Positions 44,703 to 53,910 of a stretch of 64,000 nt of DNA are shown in pieces (position 1 is the stretch's first letter; every line of letters starts with the position of its first letter). The DNA comes from Oceanospirillum sp048270425. GTDB taxonomy: Bacteria > Pseudomonadota > Gammaproteobacteria > Pseudomonadales > Halomonadaceae. The stretch is from the NCBI GenBank assembly GCA_048270425.1, contig JBLWSY010000011.1, positions 1 through 64,000 on the forward strand, written 5' to 3'. The notes under the pieces were generated by a model, which saw nothing but the letters and a program-made list of their open reading frames with translations, was not told where the DNA came from and made no database searches. The translations under genes were made by a program, and so were the position numbers.

Positions 44703-47177
44703 CTAGCCCTTCAGAATCCCACTGGAGGGGGTAGCGGAAGTATCGGCTACAACACAGTTTCTGCCAGAAGACTTAGCCTGATAGAGCACACGGTCAACTC
44801 TGTTTATTACCTGGTAAGCACTTTCTTCAGGGCGAAGTTGTGCCACACCAATACTAACCGTTAGCCGTCCTACTTCCGGGAAAGTGGTCGATTCAACCTG
44901 CTGCCGGATTTTCTGGCCAACGCTGAAGGCCTGCTCCAGATCGGTTTCCGGCAGAATCAGAAGAAACTCTTCCCCTCCCCATCGTCCGGCCAGCAATCCG
45001 TCATAAATAAAGGGCTTAAGAACCTCTGCAAAAGCTTTTAATGCCTGATCCCCGATGTTATGCCCAAAGCGATCATTGATCGATTTAAAATGATCCATAT
45101 CGAGTAGCATAATACTCAGGCTATGCTGGCGGGAGAGACAATGAATAACAGCACCTTCCAGAGCATTTTCAATATGATATCGGTTTTTAAGCCCGGTCAA
45201 AGCATCCGTTCTGGAAAGGGTTTCCAGCTGCTGATTTTTACTGAGTAATTCATCATTTAAACGTAAGGTCGCCTCTTCAGCCTTGCGACGCTGAACCACC
45301 TCTTTAGCCAGAGCACGGTTTGCCCGCCGCAACCGACTATAAAACATCAGAAAAACAGCGATCAGCAACAGCATCATTAAAGCAGCCCGCAACAGGACCG
45401 TATGGCTTACCTCAGGCTCTGCAGTCACCTGCACCCAATGACGGATGATCTCGTTCATTCGTCCTTCAGGAAAGCTGTCATAGGCTTTCTGAACCAGATT
45501 ACGCAGTTCGGGCCAATCTGAACGCACGCCAACAGCCAGCGGGGTGTTGTAAGGAAACAGACCCGCTATATGGAGATTATCCAGCCCCGAACGGCGTATA
45601 CCATAGCCTGAAGCCGCCACAGTATCGATAAAGCCGTCTACTTCACCCATCGATAAAGCATTCAATGCTGCCGGCATCGACGCGTAGTTTTCCAGCTGAA
45701 TATCCGGAAAATAGCGCGAGAGAAGTTCTTCATGAATCCCCCCCGCCAGGACGCCCAGGCGCTTACCTTTCAACTCCCGGATATCCGATATGTAGGCCTG
45801 ACTATCCCGTGTCACAATCGCATTGCTGGCATCAATATAGCTTTCCGTAAAACTGATCATAGGCTGACGGTCAGGACTGGCAACAATGGCAGAGATGAGG
45901 TCGCATTGGCGCTCTTTTAAAGCAAACAAGGTATCTCTCCAGTTAGGCGCAGCAACATCAATCACTTCAATGCCGACAGGGGCCAAAGCCTGCCTTAAAA
46001 GCTCAGGTCCGATACCAACAGAGCGTCCCTCATCCAGGCTTTCATAGGGTAGCCAGTCCGGATAAGCACACAAACGCACCTGAGGATGCTCGCGCACAAA
46101 AGCCTTCTCTTCTTCCGTTAAGCGAATATCCGGACTTGGTAAATCTTTTCCGCGCCATATAAAACTCTGCAAATCATCGCTGGCATTGGTCATGGCACCA
46201 CTGAGCAGATAGACCTCCTGTAACCGTCGCAGACGTTGCAGGTCGATGCTGCCCAGGGGGTAGACTTCCCGGGCGATAAGCTTAGCCACCTCACGCGCCT
46301 CAAAGTGAAGTGCGGCCGGGCTTTTGCGCTGACTGTATTGTCGGAAAATAAGGTCAACGATTTCAGCCGGATGCTCCAGCGCATACTGCCAGCCTTTCAG
46401 ACTGGCACGACGGAAAGCGGCAACCCGTTCCGGATGCGACTGAATCTCTTTCTGGCTGGTAAAGAGATTATTGCTGTAAAAATCAGCCCCGTAGTTGGCC
46501 GGATCAATGATGACAATCGGAACGCCTGCAACCTGCAGTTCATGAGTCTGGTTTGTGATGTAGGCGGTTATGGCGTCCACGTCTCCCTTTACCAGCTCAT
46601 CGATGCGATAAGTATGAGGGATTTTCTCAAACTGGTCCGGACGTACCTGGGAGCGATGGAGCATGTAGCTGATCTCGGCGCTATTAAGATCCATCTGCTG
46701 GGTCATCAGTCGCTTACCGATCAGATCTCTGGGCTGGCGGATACCACTATCCTGTCTGGCCAGAATAACCAACGGAGAGTGTTTAAACAGATTGGCCAGC
46801 AAAACAACCGGTGCCCCTCGCCCCCAGCTGGCAAGAAGATCAGCATTACCAAGACCATATTCCGCCCGACCTGAAACAACCTCATCCACAATGGATACAC
46901 CGGCATGAGCTTCCCGGAGTGTTACCTCCAAACCTTCATCACGGTAAAACCCTTTTTCGATCGCGGCATAAAATCCGGCAAACTCAAACTGATGCAACCA
47001 GGGCAACTGAAGGGTGACCGGGCGAATATCCGAAGATACCTGATCAACAGAGTTATTCGCTAACGCGGACAAGGCTGGAAAACTCAGAGCGAGAAGAACA
47101 AACAGACGTAGCAGGGCTTCGGGAAACAGTCCGATAAAGTCGGGTACTTTAATGACGGATCGACCGGAATCTGCCAC
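44703..47177 (-). CDS. Two-receptor diguanylate cyclase: NMT1-SBP_bac_3-GGDEF
   Basis: 824 residues. After a membrane segment (about 20-38) there is an NMT1/ThiY-like binding domain (about 50-285; LPWLHQFEFAGFYAAIEKGFY), then an SBP_bac_3 domain (about 355-590), a membrane helix (about 598-618), a coiled linker, and a GGDEF domain with GGEEF at 734-738. Two different periplasmic ligand domains are joined to one output, so it could integrate two nutrients. NMT1-like domains bind pyrimidine- or sulfonate-like ligands in other proteins. Encoded alone, with about 110 bases gene-free either side. Confidence 0.88.
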   Translation of the reverse strand: MADSGRSVIKVPDFIGLFPEALLRLFVLLALSFPALSALANNSVDQVSSDIRPVTLQLPWLHQFEFAGFYAAIEKGFYRDEGLEVTLREAHAGVSIVDEVVSGRAEYGLGNADLLASWGRGAPVVLLANLFKHSPLVILARQDSGIRQPRDLIGKRLMTQQMDLNSAEISYMLHRSQVRPDQFEKIPHTYRIDELVKGDVDAITAYITNQTHELQVAGVPIVIIDPANYGADFYSNNLFTSQKEIQSHPERVAAFRRASLKGWQYALEHPAEIVDLIFRQYSQRKSPAALHFEAREVAKLIAREVYPLGSIDLQRLRRLQEVYLLSGAMTNASDDLQSFIWRGKDLPSPDIRLTEEEKAFVREHPQVRLCAYPDWLPYESLDEGRSVGIGPELLRQALAPVGIEVIDVAAPNWRDTLFALKERQCDLISAIVASPDRQPMISFTESYIDASNAIVTRDSQAYISDIRELKGKRLGVLAGGIHEELLSRYFPDIQLENYASMPAALNALSMGEVDGFIDTVAASGYGIRRSGLDNLHIAGLFPYNTPLAVGVRSDWPELRNLVQKAYDSFPEGRMNEIIRHWVQVTAEPEVSHTVLLRAALMMLLLIAVFLMFYSRLRRANRALAKEVVQRRKAEEATLRLNDELLSKNQQLETLSRTDALTGLKNRYHIENALEGAVIHCLSRQHSLSIMLLDMDHFKSINDRFGHNIGDQALKAFAEVLKPFIYDGLLAGRWGGEEFLLILPETDLEQAFSVGQKIRQQVESTTFPEVGRLTVSIGVAQLRPEESAYQVINRVDRVLYQAKSSGRNCVVADTSATPSSGILKG

Positions 47178-47273
47178 GAATAAGCCCTTGAAGTGATAGG
47201 GAAAACAATCGGTATCTAAAGATGACTTTACGGTGAATCGTTAGGGAAATCGACTAGGGATTACCCTAAAGCC

Positions 47274-47304
47274 CTCAGCTCATCAGCTCATCAGCTCATC
47301 AGCT
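47274..47304 (-). repeat. Octanucleotide tandem repeat across the hybrid-kinase stop codon
   Basis: Three copies of the 8-mer CATCAGCT at 47281-47304, preceded by a partial copy. The stop codon of the kinase gene (complement of 47291-47293) lies within the repeat, so copy-number change would alter only the last one or two residues. Confidence 0.7.
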
Positions 47305-49900
47305 GCCCCATCATGAGGCGTAGCTTCATGGGTTTAACCGGTTTGTTCAATAGCTGATAGTTGATCGCCCGAATCTCAGAATTAAGAGCCTTGGAATAAT
47401 TGGCGGTAATCACAATCACGGGGACAGCTTCAGCCATCAGACCATTCAGTTCCTGAGCAACATCCACGCCTATCTCATCGTTATCCAGATGGTAATCCAC
47501 CAGCAAAAGATCCGGCCTGAACCCGTCTTCAATCAATTGAAGGGCATCAGCGCGGCCAAGAGCCGTCATCACATCCATCCCCCAGCCATCCAACAGCTGC
47601 TCCATGCCCTGACAGATCGCCGGATCATTATCCAGCACCAACACCGGCCGGTTTTCCAGTGGGTTTATCTGTGACACAGGCTGCACGCGCTCAGTCTGCT
47701 CAAACTGATTGGGGTCAGCAAGTGGGACCTCAACCGAAAAAACTGAACCTTTACCCGGCACTGAGCGTACACAGATTTTATGATTCAGTACCCGAGCGAT
47801 CTTATCGACAATCGCAAGACCCAGCCCTAACCCTTTATCACTGGCTGAGGTATTTCGCTTCAGGCGGCTGAATTCCCGGAAGATCTCACTCATCTTCTCC
47901 GGTTCAATACCCTCGCCGGTATCCCAGACTTCGATGCTGATGCAACTGCCTTTCTTACGGGTTGCCAACAGGATCTGACCTCCCGCTTCGGTATAGCGGC
48001 TGGCGTTAGTCAGGAAGTTTCGCAGAATCCGTCCCAGCAGCTGAGAATCAGAATACACCCGACAACCGCCCACCCGCGATCGGAATCGTTGCTGCTTCAG
48101 CGCTGTTTGCTCCTGATACTCATGACAGAGACTTTGCAGCAGATCGTCCAGCGTAAAGTTATTCATCTGGGCTTCAACCACGCCAGCATCCAGCTTGGAG
48201 ATATCCACTAAGGCACCGATCAGCCCTTCCACATCACTTAAAGAAGAGGCCGTTGAGGTCACCAGTTTTCGGGCAGCACCGTCCAGCGGATATTCTGCAA
48301 GCGCACTGTTAAATAGTCGCGCAGCGTTCATAGGTTGCAGCAGATCATGACTGATGGCCGCAAGGAATTTGGTTTTTGAGAGATTGGCTTCTTCCGCTTG
48401 CTTTTTCGCATCCAGAAGCTCTGACGTCCGCTCTTCTACCCTCTGCTCAAGTAACACATTGGCATCTCTGAGGGCCTGAGCGGTCCGGCGGCGCTCGGTA
48501 ATATCCTGAGTGAGTACAAAAAAGCCAAGGGTCTCGCCATTGGCTGCCAGATGCGGCACATAGGTTTTATGCAGATAGCGGATCTCACCCTCCTGATTGG
48601 CTTCATCCACCTCGAAGCTGACGCTATCACCCCGGATCACCTTATCGACATAATGCTCCAGACGCAGCAGCTGACGCTCAGAATAGACCTGGCTCAGGTG
48701 CCGTCCAAGAAGCTCATCCCGATTCAGGCCATGCCACTCCTGATAAGCTTTGTTAGTGAACTCATATTCCTGACGGGCATTGACGTAACAGATCATGGCG
48801 GGCAGAGCATCGGTAATCAGACGCATCTTCTGCTCACTCTGCTGAAGAGCACGGGCAAACAGGCTTCGCTCAGTAATATCAGTAAAGGTGATTACCCGGC
48901 CACCTTCAGCCCTTGGCTGCTGGCGTATTTCAAGGACCGAATCATCTTTCAACCCGATTTCGTAATGCGCGTTATCACCAAGGGGTAACGGCCAATTGGA
49001 GCCATCAGCAAGGCTATTCACGCCAGCTTTACTCTCCGGCCGCTGAATTCGACGGTTCAACAGGTCGGTAAAACTCTGACAATGCTCTAACGCTTGCTCA
49101 TGAATACCGGTCAGCTCAGTCAGACGGGTGTTCCAGACCTCGGGAATGCCCTGATCACTGACCAGAACCACCCCCTGAGAAAGGTTTTCCAGAGTACTCT
49201 GCAAAATACGGGATTTTTCCGCCAGCGCAGCTTCACGACGCTCGGTTTCAATCGCTTTCAGCTCGGTAATATCGGTATAGAGAATAGAAAGGTCACCGGT
49301 CGAGGTTTCACGCTGATTGACCTGCATCCAGCGGCCATCTCTCAGGCGGATCACCTGCCCATAAGCCTGTTGATACAACTGAAGCTCTTCCTGCGTGGTG
49401 GCATCATCCAACAGGATCTCCGCACCGTGACGGTTAATTTCCGAAAGCGTTGTACCCGCCATAATCGGGAAGCCGTAACGCTGCCAGATCTCTCTGTAAC
49501 GGCTGTTACACAGCACCATACGCCGCTGCCCGTCAAACAAAACAAAGGCATCAGTCATGCCTTCGATGGCATCCATCAGGCGGTTGTGCAGGGTTTCAAT
49601 ATCGATATGCGCCTGTTTCAGCGCCTGATTGCTGTCTCTCAGATCCGCCAGGGCGGCATTCAGAGCGGCGGTTCGCTCCCGAACCTGCTCGGCCAGCAAG
49701 GCTGAGTTCTCAAACGCGGCATAAGCACGACCACCGACATCGGGAGCCGCTTCAACCCGGTCGATCAGCGCCAGATTCATCTGCTGCAAACGGTAATTTT
49801 CATCAGCAAGGGATTGCTTACTGCTTTCCAGATCCTGAACCTGCTGACGCAGCGCCAGCAGTTCCTGATACGCTTCTGCAGACAGAGTTGGCTCGCTCAT
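47291..49900 (-). CDS. NahK/ErcS-type PAS hybrid histidine kinase
   Basis: 869 residues, no membrane segments. Coiled coil about 5-105, three PAS-like domains (about 108-220, 232-340, 355-480), a HisKA domain with ISHDLLQPMNAARLF (His518), HATPase (about 625-740), and a C-terminal receiver with LLVDYHLDND (Asp802). Architecture matches the NahK/ErcS' family of Pseudomonas, linked to PQQ-dependent ethanol oxidation and to biofilm/phosphorelay control. Its start overlaps the FIST gene stop (ATGA). Both are divergent from pqqA. Confidence 0.85.
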   Translation of the reverse strand: MSEPTLSAEAYQELLALRQQVQDLESSKQSLADENYRLQQMNLALIDRVEAAPDVGGRAYAAFENSALLAEQVRERTAALNAALADLRDSNQALKQAHIDIETLHNRLMDAIEGMTDAFVLFDGQRRMVLCNSRYREIWQRYGFPIMAGTTLSEINRHGAEILLDDATTQEELQLYQQAYGQVIRLRDGRWMQVNQRETSTGDLSILYTDITELKAIETERREAALAEKSRILQSTLENLSQGVVLVSDQGIPEVWNTRLTELTGIHEQALEHCQSFTDLLNRRIQRPESKAGVNSLADGSNWPLPLGDNAHYEIGLKDDSVLEIRQQPRAEGGRVITFTDITERSLFARALQQSEQKMRLITDALPAMICYVNARQEYEFTNKAYQEWHGLNRDELLGRHLSQVYSERQLLRLEHYVDKVIRGDSVSFEVDEANQEGEIRYLHKTYVPHLAANGETLGFFVLTQDITERRRTAQALRDANVLLEQRVEERTSELLDAKKQAEEANLSKTKFLAAISHDLLQPMNAARLFNSALAEYPLDGAARKLVTSTASSLSDVEGLIGALVDISKLDAGVVEAQMNNFTLDDLLQSLCHEYQEQTALKQQRFRSRVGGCRVYSDSQLLGRILRNFLTNASRYTEAGGQILLATRKKGSCISIEVWDTGEGIEPEKMSEIFREFSRLKRNTSASDKGLGLGLAIVDKIARVLNHKICVRSVPGKGSVFSVEVPLADPNQFEQTERVQPVSQINPLENRPVLVLDNDPAICQGMEQLLDGWGMDVMTALGRADALQLIEDGFRPDLLLVDYHLDNDEIGVDVAQELNGLMAEAVPVIVITANYSKALNSEIRAINYQLLNKPVKPMKLRLMMGQLMS

Positions 49901-51213
49901 CTGACGGTCTCCGTAGCGTCACCATTCTCATTAGCCTTCACCTTGTTAGCCCCGTCCTCTGTAGCACTCATCTCGGGACATAGACCAATAGCAACTCCAG
50001 TGAAAGTAGCATTCAGATGGATACCATTCACATGCTCACCATAGGTATTAAAGCCAACTATATTGCGACGGGATAAACGGTCAGAGACCTGATCCAGTTC
50101 CTGACGGGAGGTCAGCTCCAGCTGACGGAAGATGCAGTCAAACCCCAAAATCAGCTGCTGGTCACCCAGCTCATCATCGATCCGTTCCAGTAACAGATCC
50201 AGTGTCTCAGGAATATTCATATGCCGGTTGCGGCGAAGGACAATGCCACGTTCCACGGCACAGTAAAAACTCAGGCTGCCATCAGCATTAGCGCTTTGAA
50301 CCGCCCGAACAAAACTCTCGCCGGCAATGCGCACACTTAACGTATGCTGGGCAAAAATTGAGGGATTGAGCTGATCCGGTGTGACGCCCAGTGAACGGGC
50401 ATAAACCTCTGCAGCGGGTTGAGCGTTCAGCTCGTAAACCCGGCGATGTTCACTGTCGACCTTGGTGGCGACAAACAGCTCATCGGTATCTTCGACATGC
50501 TTCTGGGAAAACACCATAAAGGGGCAGGCGGTATTGATCAGCATGAGTACAGCAGCGTTCTGATAGCTCTTACCCTGAAACACCACCTGGGTATGGGAAA
50601 AGTCCAGATCATCCCCCGCTGAGCCGCCCAGCATCGGGATACTGCCAAGCACGGCACTTAAGGTATTCAGTACCACCTCTTCATGTTCCGACATGCCATC
50701 GAGCAGGGTCAGCAGAAAAGTATGGCCCTTAACCGGTGCCTTCTGACGATGCTGGCAGCGCTCCAGCATATGACTGACCTGCTGCTGCGCCTCAGTAAAA
50801 TCAAACTGATTGAGATGTTCGATCAGAGCCGTTTCGATATGAAAGGTGGTTTCCGGGAAGGCAACAGCTGTCACACTGCCCTGACAGTAGCCATCAGGAC
50901 TCAGTTCTCCGGCACTGGTACAACCGATAATCGACTTATCCGGCATCAGGCGTTCCAGCTCAGTAGCCAAAGCTTCAACATCCAGCTGAGCTGAGCAGAA
51001 AAACAGTACCCATTTAAGGCTGGCGTCAGCAAAGGTATTGGCCAGCTCTTCAGCACTTGACCGGATATCTTCCTTATGCGAAACCGCCGTCACGGCAGAG
51101 ACCGGTAAAGAAGATTGACTGCCCGAAGCCTCAGACACCGGCATAAGCGGTACCGACAAAGGAAGAGTTGTCTTCTCTGCAGTTGATATCAGTTCTTCGG
51201 TGATTCCTGTCAT
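49897..51213 (-). CDS. FIST-domain sensory protein
   Basis: 438 residues from Met at 51213, which has GGAG five bases upstream; the longer reading frame would start with GTG at 51297 without a comparable site. FIST_N is about 45-245 and FIST_C about 255-410; ADASLKWVLFFCSAQLDVEALATEL and IIGCTSAGELSPDGY are typical. Cytosolic; FIST domains probably bind small ligands such as amino acids and serve signalling proteins. Coupled to the hybrid kinase, as in other gammaproteobacteria, so it probably feeds that kinase (inference). Confidence 0.85.
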   Translation of the reverse strand: MTGITEELISTAEKTTLPLSVPLMPVSEASGSQSSLPVSAVTAVSHKEDIRSSAEELANTFADASLKWVLFFCSAQLDVEALATELERLMPDKSIIGCTSAGELSPDGYCQGSVTAVAFPETTFHIETALIEHLNQFDFTEAQQQVSHMLERCQHRQKAPVKGHTFLLTLLDGMSEHEEVVLNTLSAVLGSIPMLGGSAGDDLDFSHTQVVFQGKSYQNAAVLMLINTACPFMVFSQKHVEDTDELFVATKVDSEHRRVYELNAQPAAEVYARSLGVTPDQLNPSIFAQHTLSVRIAGESFVRAVQSANADGSLSFYCAVERGIVLRRNRHMNIPETLDLLLERIDDELGDQQLILGFDCIFRQLELTSRQELDQVSDRLSRRNIVGFNTYGEHVNGIHLNATFTGVAIGLCPEMSATEDGANKVKANENGDATETVR

Positions 51214-51560
51214 ATTGGCTCCGATCTCTGGATTCCGATACGCCTCAGCAGAGGTTTCAGAATGGCCATACAGAGCTGTTTTTATAGTATTTATCACATC
51301 TGCTCACCATGAGTCCTAAGGCTCAGTTTTACTGAACAAGAGGTCAATAAAACGCCTTTTTTTTAATAAACCTTTTTACTACGACCATAAGGGGTTCGAT
51401 ATAGTGCCGAAGTACTATATTGCCCGCCGCCTTGCCCTGCCTAACATTGTTGGTGCCTGAACACCCTGTGTCAGGCTCTGTTAAGACCACAACAATAACC
51501 GGGTTAATGTTCACCATCTCAGTATGGTGTAACCAACCACCCAAACAGAGGTAAAGCATC
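51214..51560. promoter_or_regulatory. Control region between FIST-kinase operon and pqqA
   Basis: About 350 bases between divergent operons. A perfect inverted repeat ATATAGT (51399-51405) / ACTATAT (51414-51420), spaced by eight bases, lies about 140 bases before pqqA. It is a candidate operator, perhaps for a LuxR-type response regulator of the PQQ regulon. No clear -35/-10 pair was assigned. Confidence 0.45.
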
Positions 51561-51632
51561 ATGTGGAAAAAACCTAGCTATCAGGACCTGCGCATCGGTT
51601 TCGAAGTCACTATGTACTTCAGCAACCGCTAA
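51561..51632 (+). CDS. pqqA: PQQ precursor peptide PqqA
   Basis: 23 residues, MWKKPSYQDLRIGFEVTMYFSNR, the standard PqqA length. Glu15 and Tyr19 in the EVTMY motif are the residues joined and converted into pyrroloquinoline quinone. GAGGTAAAGC lies just upstream. First gene of the pqq cluster. A structured intergenic RNA separates it from pqqB. Confidence 0.95.
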   Translation: MWKKPSYQDLRIGFEVTMYFSNR

Positions 51633-51640
51633 GCGCTTTG

Positions 51641-51708
51641 GCTGCCGGAGCTTTCCGGTTGCCGGGGAAAACCCGGCTTTGGGTTTTCCCTTCCGACGTT
51701 TCGGCAGC
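51641..51708 (+). ncRNA. Structured RNA between pqqA and pqqB
   Basis: An outer stem GCTGCCG (51641-51647) with CGGCAGC (51702-51708) encloses a perfect 10-bp hairpin GGGAAAACCC/GGGTTTTCCC (51665-51674 with 51681-51690, six-base loop). A small CCGGA/TCCGG hairpin is an alternative partner for part of the outer stem. There is no T-run, so it is more likely an mRNA-processing or stability element than a terminator; it could allow more PqqA than downstream enzyme. Confidence 0.6.
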
Positions 51709-51747
51709 GATCAAAATACCTGACCAGCAAACATAAGGGGAAGCACT

Positions 51748-52677
51748 ATGCATATTCGGGTTTTAGGTTCCGCAGCCGGCGGAGGCTTCCCACAGTGGAA
51801 CTGCAACTGTCCCAACTGTACCGGCTTGCGTCAAGGCACTATCAAAGCCACCGCCCGTACCCAATCCTCCATCACCGTCAGTGTTGATGGTGAAAACTGG
51901 CTGCTGTTTAACGCGTCACCGGATATCCGCGCTCAACTGGAATCCTTCGGACCACTGCAGCCGAACCGTAAAATCCGCGACACCGGCATCTCAGCCGTTA
52001 TGCTGATCGACAGCCAGATCGATCACAGCACAGGTCTTCTGATGCTGCGCGAAGGTTGCCCGCACACTGTTTACTGCACCGATATGGTGTTTCAGGATCT
52101 GAGCCAGGGTTTCCCTATTTTCCCGATGCTGGAAGCCTGGAATGGCGGCCTGCAACGTCGCAATATCCCCCTTTATGCTGAACCCTTCTATCTGCCGGAA
52201 GTACCGGGACTTCGCCTGCAGGTGGTTCATCTGAGCAGTAAAGCACCGCCTTATTCTCCGCACCGCTACGATCCGCATCCGGGGGACAACATCGGAGTAC
52301 TCATCACAGATACCAATACCGGAGGCAAAGTGTTTTATGCGCCGGGTCTGGGTGAGATTGAAGAACACCTGCTCCCCCTGATCGATCAGGCGGATTGCCT
52401 GATGGTCGATGGCACCCTCTGGCAGGACGATGAACTGATCGAGCTGATGGGCGCGGACAAGCGCGGCAGCGATATCGGTCACCTGCCGCAATGGGGCGAT
52501 GGCCCGAACGGTGAAGGCGGCATGATCGAGTTTCTGTCCCGCTATCCGGACAAAAAACGGGTGCTGATTCATATCAACAACACCAACCCGATTCTGGTGG
52601 AAGACTCGCCACAACGTGCCCAGCTGGACGAAGCAGGCATCGAAGTCGCTTACGACGGTATGGATATTCACCTTTGA
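51748..52677 (+). CDS. pqqB: PQQ biosynthesis protein PqqB
   Basis: 309 residues, normal length, metallo-beta-lactamase fold. N-terminus HIRVLGSAAGGGFPQWNCNCPNC carries Cys19, Cys21 and Cys24, the structural zinc site. DSQIDHSTGLL is the degenerate active-site region. PqqB acts as a non-haem-iron hydroxylase on a PQQ intermediate in the cytosol. A ribosome-binding site AAGGGGAAG precedes the ATG. Confidence 0.95.
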   Translation: MHIRVLGSAAGGGFPQWNCNCPNCTGLRQGTIKATARTQSSITVSVDGENWLLFNASPDIRAQLESFGPLQPNRKIRDTGISAVMLIDSQIDHSTGLLMLREGCPHTVYCTDMVFQDLSQGFPIFPMLEAWNGGLQRRNIPLYAEPFYLPEVPGLRLQVVHLSSKAPPYSPHRYDPHPGDNIGVLITDTNTGGKVFYAPGLGEIEEHLLPLIDQADCLMVDGTLWQDDELIELMGADKRGSDIGHLPQWGDGPNGEGGMIEFLSRYPDKKRVLIHINNTNPILVEDSPQRAQLDEAGIEVAYDGMDIHL

Positions 52678-52683
52678 AATTAC

Positions 52684-52716
52684 ACAGGGCTGCCGACGAA
52701 CCGACAGCCCTGTTTT
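52684..52716 (+). terminator. Terminator-like hairpin between pqqB and pqqC
   Basis: Nine-bp perfect stem (52684-52692 with 52705-52713) and a run of four T interrupted after by G. It lies seven bases after the pqqB stop. It may reduce read-through, leaving pqqCDE to a separate promoter. Confidence 0.6.
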
Positions 52717-52827
52717 GCTTAGAAGACACTTTTTACCCGCGATCTAACACAACAACCAAACGCAGATGCGCATCACCAAGCACATCAACAATTAAGACAA
52801 CCAACAACAATAAGAACGGAGGCCATT

Positions 52828-53595
52828 ATGAGCCAGCAACATGCCCCTGAGACCCTGCCTTGGACTCGCGAAGAGTTCGAACAACGCCTGCGTGCCAAAG
52901 GTGATCTCTACCATATCCATCACCCGTACCATATCGCTATGCATCAGGGCGAATGCACCCCTGAGCAGATTCGCGCCTGGGTCGCTAACCGTTTTTACTA
53001 TCAGGTCAGCATTCCGGTAAAAGACGCTGCGATTATGGCCAACTGCCATGATCAGGAAGTTCGCCGCCACTGGATTCAGCGCATCATCGATCACGATGGT
53101 CGTGAAGGCACGGAAGGTGGTATCGAAGCCTGGCTGCGTCTGGGTGAAGCGGTCGGTATTCCACGGGAAGAGTTGCTGGATCATCGCCACGTACTGCCGG
53201 GTGTCCGTTTTGCGGTAGACGCCTATGTGAATTTTGCCCGCAAGGCGACCTGGCAGGAAGCCGCCTGCTCGTCTCTGACCGAGATGTTCGCGCCTAAGAT
53301 TCACCAGTCACGCCTCGACACCTGGCCGGATAACTATCCGTGGATCGAACAGGAAGGCCTGCAGTATTTCCGCAACCGTCTGAGTGAAGCCCGTCGCGAT
53401 GTGGTTCACGGCATTCAGATCACGCTGGATCACTTCACCACTCGCGAACAGCAGGAGCGCGCTCTCAACATTCTGCAGTTCAAGCTGGATGTACTCTGGT
53501 GTCTGCTGGATTCTCTCTCTATGGCCCATGAGCTGAACCGTCGCCCGTTCCACACGGTAACCGACGAAGTGATTCACCATAGCCGTATTGTGTAA
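52828..53595 (+). CDS. pqqC: PQQ synthase PqqC
   Basis: 255 residues, normal length. All-helical oxidase that completes ring closure and the eight-electron oxidation forming PQQ. Typical motifs are YHIHHPYHIAMHQGECTPEQI, RFYYQVSIPVKDAAIMANC and the C-terminal VLWCLLDSLSMAH. GGAGG six bases ahead of the ATG. Confidence 0.96.
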   Translation: MSQQHAPETLPWTREEFEQRLRAKGDLYHIHHPYHIAMHQGECTPEQIRAWVANRFYYQVSIPVKDAAIMANCHDQEVRRHWIQRIIDHDGREGTEGGIEAWLRLGEAVGIPREELLDHRHVLPGVRFAVDAYVNFARKATWQEAACSSLTEMFAPKIHQSRLDTWPDNYPWIEQEGLQYFRNRLSEARRDVVHGIQITLDHFTTREQQERALNILQFKLDVLWCLLDSLSMAHELNRRPFHTVTDEVIHHSRIV

Positions 53596-53628
53596 CCGGC
53601 CCTATCACCGAATGACAGGAGAATCCTG

Positions 53629-53910
53629 ATGAACAGCCTGATGCAGCAAACCCCTGCCATTAACCGGCTGTTTCGTTTCCAGTGGGAGCCGGCCTCCCAC
53701 TGCCATGTCCTTCTCTACCCGGAAGGCATGGTGCGGTTAAACGAATCGGCCGGTGCCATTCTGACCCATGTGGATGGTAACCGGACTATCGCTCAGATTA
53801 TCGACCAGCTAAAAGCAGACTTCCCCGAAGCTGGTGACGATCTGATTCAGGACGTGATCGACTTTTTTACCGAGGCGCACCATGAATTGCACTGGATCGA
53901 TTTTGCCTGA
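53629..53910 (+). CDS. pqqD: PqqA-binding chaperone PqqD
   Basis: 93 residues, normal length, winged-helix-like RiPP recognition element. PGMVRLNES-type stretch is seen as YPEGMVRLNESAGAILTHVDG, then IAQIIDQLKADFPE. PqqD holds the PqqA peptide and presents it to PqqE. The 3' end overlaps pqqE by 29 bases. Confidence 0.95.
   Translation: MNSLMQQTPAINRLFRFQWEPASHCHVLLYPEGMVRLNESAGAILTHVDGNRTIAQIIDQLKADFPEAGDDLIQDVIDFFTEAHHELHWIDFA

Noticed and set aside
51214..51297. GTG start at 51297 for the FIST protein
   Set aside because: The ATG at 51213 has GGAG five bases upstream and homologues start near there; the GTG has no good site.
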